Made by a program: the position numbers and the translations under genes. This document shows positions 7,455 to 10,121 of a stretch of DNA of 10,121 nucleotides, piece after piece. Below the pieces are notes generated by a model, which made no database searches, was not told the origin of the DNA, and saw only the letters and a list, made by a program, of their open reading frames with translations. The stretch covers positions 1 to 10,121 of the forward strand of contig JAESTW010000499.1 of NCBI GenBank assembly GCA_016763395.1. Reading direction: 5' to 3'. Position 1 is the stretch's first letter. The number at the start of each line of letters is the position of its first letter. The DNA comes from Kofleriaceae bacterium. GTDB taxonomy: Bacteria; Myxococcota_A; Polyangia; Haliangiales; Haliangiaceae.

Positions 7455-7464
7455 GTGAAGACCA

Positions 7465-7950
7465 CTAGTCAATAAGCAGCCACTCGACTTTGACGATTTC
7501 GACCTCGCGATTGCCACCCGGCGCACGGACCTTGGCAGTGTCTCCAACTTCTTTGCCGATGAGCGCGCGTGCTATCGGTGAAGTGATCGCAATTCGCGAC
7601 TTTTTCAAGTCAGCTTCGTGTTCGCCGACGATTGTATAGGTTTTCTCGTCGCCGTTGTCTTCATCTTCGTAAGTGACCGTTGCGCCGAACATGACTCTAT
7701 CGCCACTGAGAACACTGGGGTCGATAACTTCAGCTAGCGCCAAGAGTGTATTGACCTTGCCGATTCTGGCTATAATGAGCCCTTGCTCGTTTTTGGCCGC
7801 ATCGTAGTCGGCGTTTTCACTGAGGTCGCCGTGTCCGCGCGCGACTTCGATCGCTCTGGCATTGGCGATTCTATCAACTTCTTTGAGTTGCTTGAGTTGG
7901 GCTTTGAGCAGGGCGTGGCCTGCAGGTGTCATGGGGCGTTTGTCTGCCAT
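7465..7950 (-). CDS. greA: Transcription elongation factor GreA
   Basis: A 161-residue protein with full-length GreA organisation. The N-terminal antiparallel coiled coil carries the acidic tip GDLSENADYDAAKNEQ, with Asp42 and Glu45 corresponding to the residues that help RNA polymerase coordinate the second Mg2+ during transcript cleavage. The C-terminal FKBP-like domain includes ITSPIARALIGKEVGD and ends in VEIVKVEWLLID. GreA enters the polymerase secondary channel and rescues backtracked complexes by stimulating cleavage of the RNA 3' end. The start ATG (complement of 7948-7950) aligns with the usual N-terminus, and GAGA lies six bases upstream as a plausible ribosome site. It begins 29 bases after the carB stop, so both are probably co-transcribed; carB-greA linkage is common in proteobacteria. 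The stop is TAG. It converges on the FGE-like gene. Confidence 0.97.
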   Translation of the reverse strand: MADKRPMTPAGHALLKAQLKQLKEVDRIANARAIEVARGHGDLSENADYDAAKNEQGLIIARIGKVNTLLALAEVIDPSVLSGDRVMFGATVTYEDEDNGDEKTYTIVGEHEADLKKSRIAITSPIARALIGKEVGDTAKVRAPGGNREVEIVKVEWLLID

Positions 7951-7979
7951 TTTCGATCTCAGTGTTAGATTGTTCAGAG

Positions 7980-10121
7980 TTAGTTGTGATAGCGCTGCAA
8001 CGCCTGCACTCGAAGTCCGTCGGTGCGAGTTGCGGTGATTGCGCTGAGCGCGGCGTTGGCACCGCGAATGGTAGTGAAGTAAGAAATTCCAGTAGTGAGC
8101 GCTGTGCGACGGAGGGAATGAGAGTCTAGGACCGCCTGCTTGCCCTCGGTGGTGTTGATAACGAGTTGTACCTCACCATTTACCATAGAATCTACACAGT
8201 GCGGGTGGCCTTCTAGGACTTTGTTCACGGCTTGAACCTCAAGTCCTTGATCTCGAAAGTACGCGGCTGTGCCTCCGGTAGCCAGTAGTGCAAAGCCCAG
8301 TTCAGAGAGTCCTTTGGCGATGGAGCAGCCGGTTTTTTTGTCCGCATCTCGCAATGACAAGAATGCTGTACCCGAGGTCGGGAGCTGATTGCCTGCCGCT
8401 TCTTGGGCCTTGGCAAAGGCGTGGCCAAAGGTTGAGTCCACGCCCATCACTTCGCCAGTGGAACGCATCTCGGGCCCCAAAATCGTGTCGACCGAGTCGA
8501 ATTTGACGAAGGGAAAGACGGATTCTTTGACCGACACATGGGTGGGAACACGCTCGACGATTTTGAGTTCCTTGAGTGTTTTTCCAAGCATGACCTGCGC
8601 GGCGACTTTGGCCAAGGGAATTCCTACCGCTTTGGAGACAAAGGGAACTGTCCGAGATGCACGTGGATTCACTTCGATAATGTAGGTGTCGCCATCGAGT
8701 ACAGCGACTTGCATGTTCATAAGGCCAATGACTCCCAATTCGCGGGCCAGCGCTTTGGCCTGGCGCTTGATCTCGTCAATGGTCTCGTCTGCCAATGAAT
8801 ACGCGGGCAGGGAGCAGGCCGAGTCGCCCGAGTGAATACCGGCCTCTTCGATGTGCTCCATCACGCCGCCGACGATGCAATCTCCGCTTTGGTCGGCCAC
8901 CACATCAATGTCAAGTTCGATGGCGTCGGACAGAAACTGATCGACCAAGACGGGCAGTCCCACCTCTTCGGCTTTCTTGAAATAGTGAGCGAGTGAACTG
9001 TCGTCGTAGACTCGCTCCATCGCGCGTCCGCCGAGTACATACGAGGGCCGTACCATGACCGGATAGCCGATGTCTCGAGCAACCTCTTGTGCCTCCTCGA
9101 TTGTCCGGGCGATGCCCCAAGCGGGAGCACGCAGATCGAGCTTGCGCATAACTTCGCCAAAACGCTCTCGGTCCTCGGCTCGGTCAATGGCATCTGCGCT
9201 GGTGCCCAATAGGGGGATTCCGGCGGCAGAGAGGGCACTAGCCAGCTTCAGCGGAGTTTGCCCACCGAACTGCAGGATGACCCCATCCGGTTTCTCGACG
9301 TGGCAGATTTCCAAGACATCTTCTAGTGTTAGTGGCTCGAAGTACAATCGGTCCGAGGTGTCGTAGTCCGTGGACACGGTTTCGGGGTTGCAATTGACCA
9401 TGATTGCTTCGATGTCCATCTCTCGCAATGCCATCACCGCATGAACGCAGCAATAGTCAAACTCGATGCCTTGTCCGATGCGATTGGGGCCGCCACCGAG
9501 AATGATCACCTTGCGCTTGTCGGTGGGCGCAGATTCGCACTCTTCCTCGTAGGTGGAATACATGTAGGGCGTGTCCGCGGCGAATTCGGCAGCACAAGTG
9601 TCAACCCGTTTGTAAACCGGACGAATGCCCTGAGAATGGCGCAGCGCCCGGACTTCGGCCTCTTCTGATGACGTGATGAGATTCGCGATGCGAGCGTCAC
9701 TTAGGCCGAGACGTTTGTATCCTCTCATGGCTGTGGGGCCTATTTCGGACAAGTTCGCTAGCTCGGCGATTTCGACTTCCGCCATGATGACGGTGTGCAG
9801 CTGTTGTAAAAACCACGGATCGATATGGGTTAGGGTGTTGGCTCGCTCGAGAGATAGTCCCAGACGGAAGGCTTGGGCCAATTGGTAGATTCTGTCCGGT
9901 CCCATCATGGTGAGCTCTCGCTCTAGGGCCGGCAAGTCGGTGCTGTTGTCCAGATCGAATCCTGCGCGTCCGGTTTCTAGCGAGCGGACTGCTTTGCCCA
10001 GCGCCTCTTGAAAGCTTCCGGCCATCGACATGGCCTCGCCGACAGATTTCATTTGCGTTCCGAGCACGGCTGTAGCGTCGGGAAACTTCTCAAAGGTGAA
10101 GCGCGGCATTTTGACAACCAC
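7980..10121 (-). CDS. carB: Carbamoyl-phosphate synthase large subunit, C-terminal two-thirds (5' end outside window)
   Basis: The frame runs off the right edge, and VVKMPRFTFEKF at the edge aligns to about residue 355-360 of the ~1073-residue Escherichia coli CarB. The 713 visible residues are thus the C-terminal two-thirds. CarB combines ammonia from the CarA glutaminase, bicarbonate and two ATP into carbamoyl phosphate for pyrimidines and arginine. Seen in order: the oligomerisation region (~45-195) ending in VYKRVDTCAAEFA; the second ATP-grasp half (~195-577) with GGGPNRIGQGIEFDYCC, GGQTPLKLA, RPSYVLGGRAM, HSGDSACSLPAY and the metal-binding EVNPRASRT; and the MGS-like allosteric domain (~578-713) with ATGGTA, VNKV and INTTEGKQA. 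From memory of E. coli CarB, residues reported for ornithine binding (E783, D791, E892, T1042) and for IMP/UMP binding (K954, T974, T977, K993, N1015, T1017) appear conserved. The stop is TAA. greA follows after 29 bases. Confidence 0.98.
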   Translation of the reverse strand: MVVKMPRFTFEKFPDATAVLGTQMKSVGEAMSMAGSFQEALGKAVRSLETGRAGFDLDNSTDLPALERELTMMGPDRIYQLAQAFRLGLSLERANTLTHIDPWFLQQLHTVIMAEVEIAELANLSEIGPTAMRGYKRLGLSDARIANLITSSEEAEVRALRHSQGIRPVYKRVDTCAAEFAADTPYMYSTYEEECESAPTDKRKVIILGGGPNRIGQGIEFDYCCVHAVMALREMDIEAIMVNCNPETVSTDYDTSDRLYFEPLTLEDVLEICHVEKPDGVILQFGGQTPLKLASALSAAGIPLLGTSADAIDRAEDRERFGEVMRKLDLRAPAWGIARTIEEAQEVARDIGYPVMVRPSYVLGGRAMERVYDDSSLAHYFKKAEEVGLPVLVDQFLSDAIELDIDVVADQSGDCIVGGVMEHIEEAGIHSGDSACSLPAYSLADETIDEIKRQAKALARELGVIGLMNMQVAVLDGDTYIIEVNPRASRTVPFVSKAVGIPLAKVAAQVMLGKTLKELKIVERVPTHVSVKESVFPFVKFDSVDTILGPEMRSTGEVMGVDSTFGHAFAKAQEAAGNQLPTSGTAFLSLRDADKKTGCSIAKGLSELGFALLATGGTAAYFRDQGLEVQAVNKVLEGHPHCVDSMVNGEVQLVINTTEGKQAVLDSHSLRRTALTTGISYFTTIRGANAALSAITATRTDGLRVQALQRYHN

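Noticed and set aside
7410..7464. Intrinsic terminator between the convergent FGE-like gene and greA
   Set aside because: Only 3-4 bp stems (for example GTCT...AGAC at 7418-7432) and no T-run on either strand.
1..10121. Defence island, prophage, insertion sequence or CRISPR array
   Set aside because: No transposase, integrase, nuclease, helicase or regularly spaced repeat array was seen in any frame.

Overview
The window looks like a chromosomal segment from a Myxococcota or related 'deltaproteobacterial' organism. The main clue is a cysteine-rich DUF4215 / Myxococcales-type disulfide repeat in the lipoprotein at 3757. Supporting clues are the very long TPR protein, the density of envelope lipoproteins, and a catalytically bare formylglycine-generating-enzyme-like protein. 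Base composition looks only moderately GC-rich by eye, lower than in typical high-GC myxobacteria, so a less-studied lineage is plausible. That placement is inference.

Layout. (1) 1-3619, plus strand: most of a giant TPR-type protein. Its reading frame is open to the left edge, so its true start lies outside. It is built from about twelve ~72-residue modules and ends in a ~290-residue domain that is not TPR-like. (2) 3620-3756: an intergenic gap with two clear hairpins and a weak promoter candidate. (3) 3757-7415, plus strand: three closely spaced genes that look like one operon. They encode a DUF4215 lipoprotein with a duplicated beta-rich domain, a lipoprotein carrying a TonB C-terminal-like domain followed by HEAT repeats, and an exported FGE/sulfatase-modifying-factor-fold protein without the catalytic cysteines. 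All three have export signals, so they probably act together at the cell envelope, but no known system is recognised. (4) 7416-7464: a short convergent junction holding a near-perfect 15-bp tandem duplication. (5) 7465-10121, minus strand: greA and, upstream of it, carB (cut by the right edge), a conserved housekeeping pair.

No tRNA, rRNA, CRISPR array, transposase or phage gene is visible. The carB-greA end is ordinary core genome. The least explained part is the 3757-7415 envelope cluster together with the TPR protein beside it.
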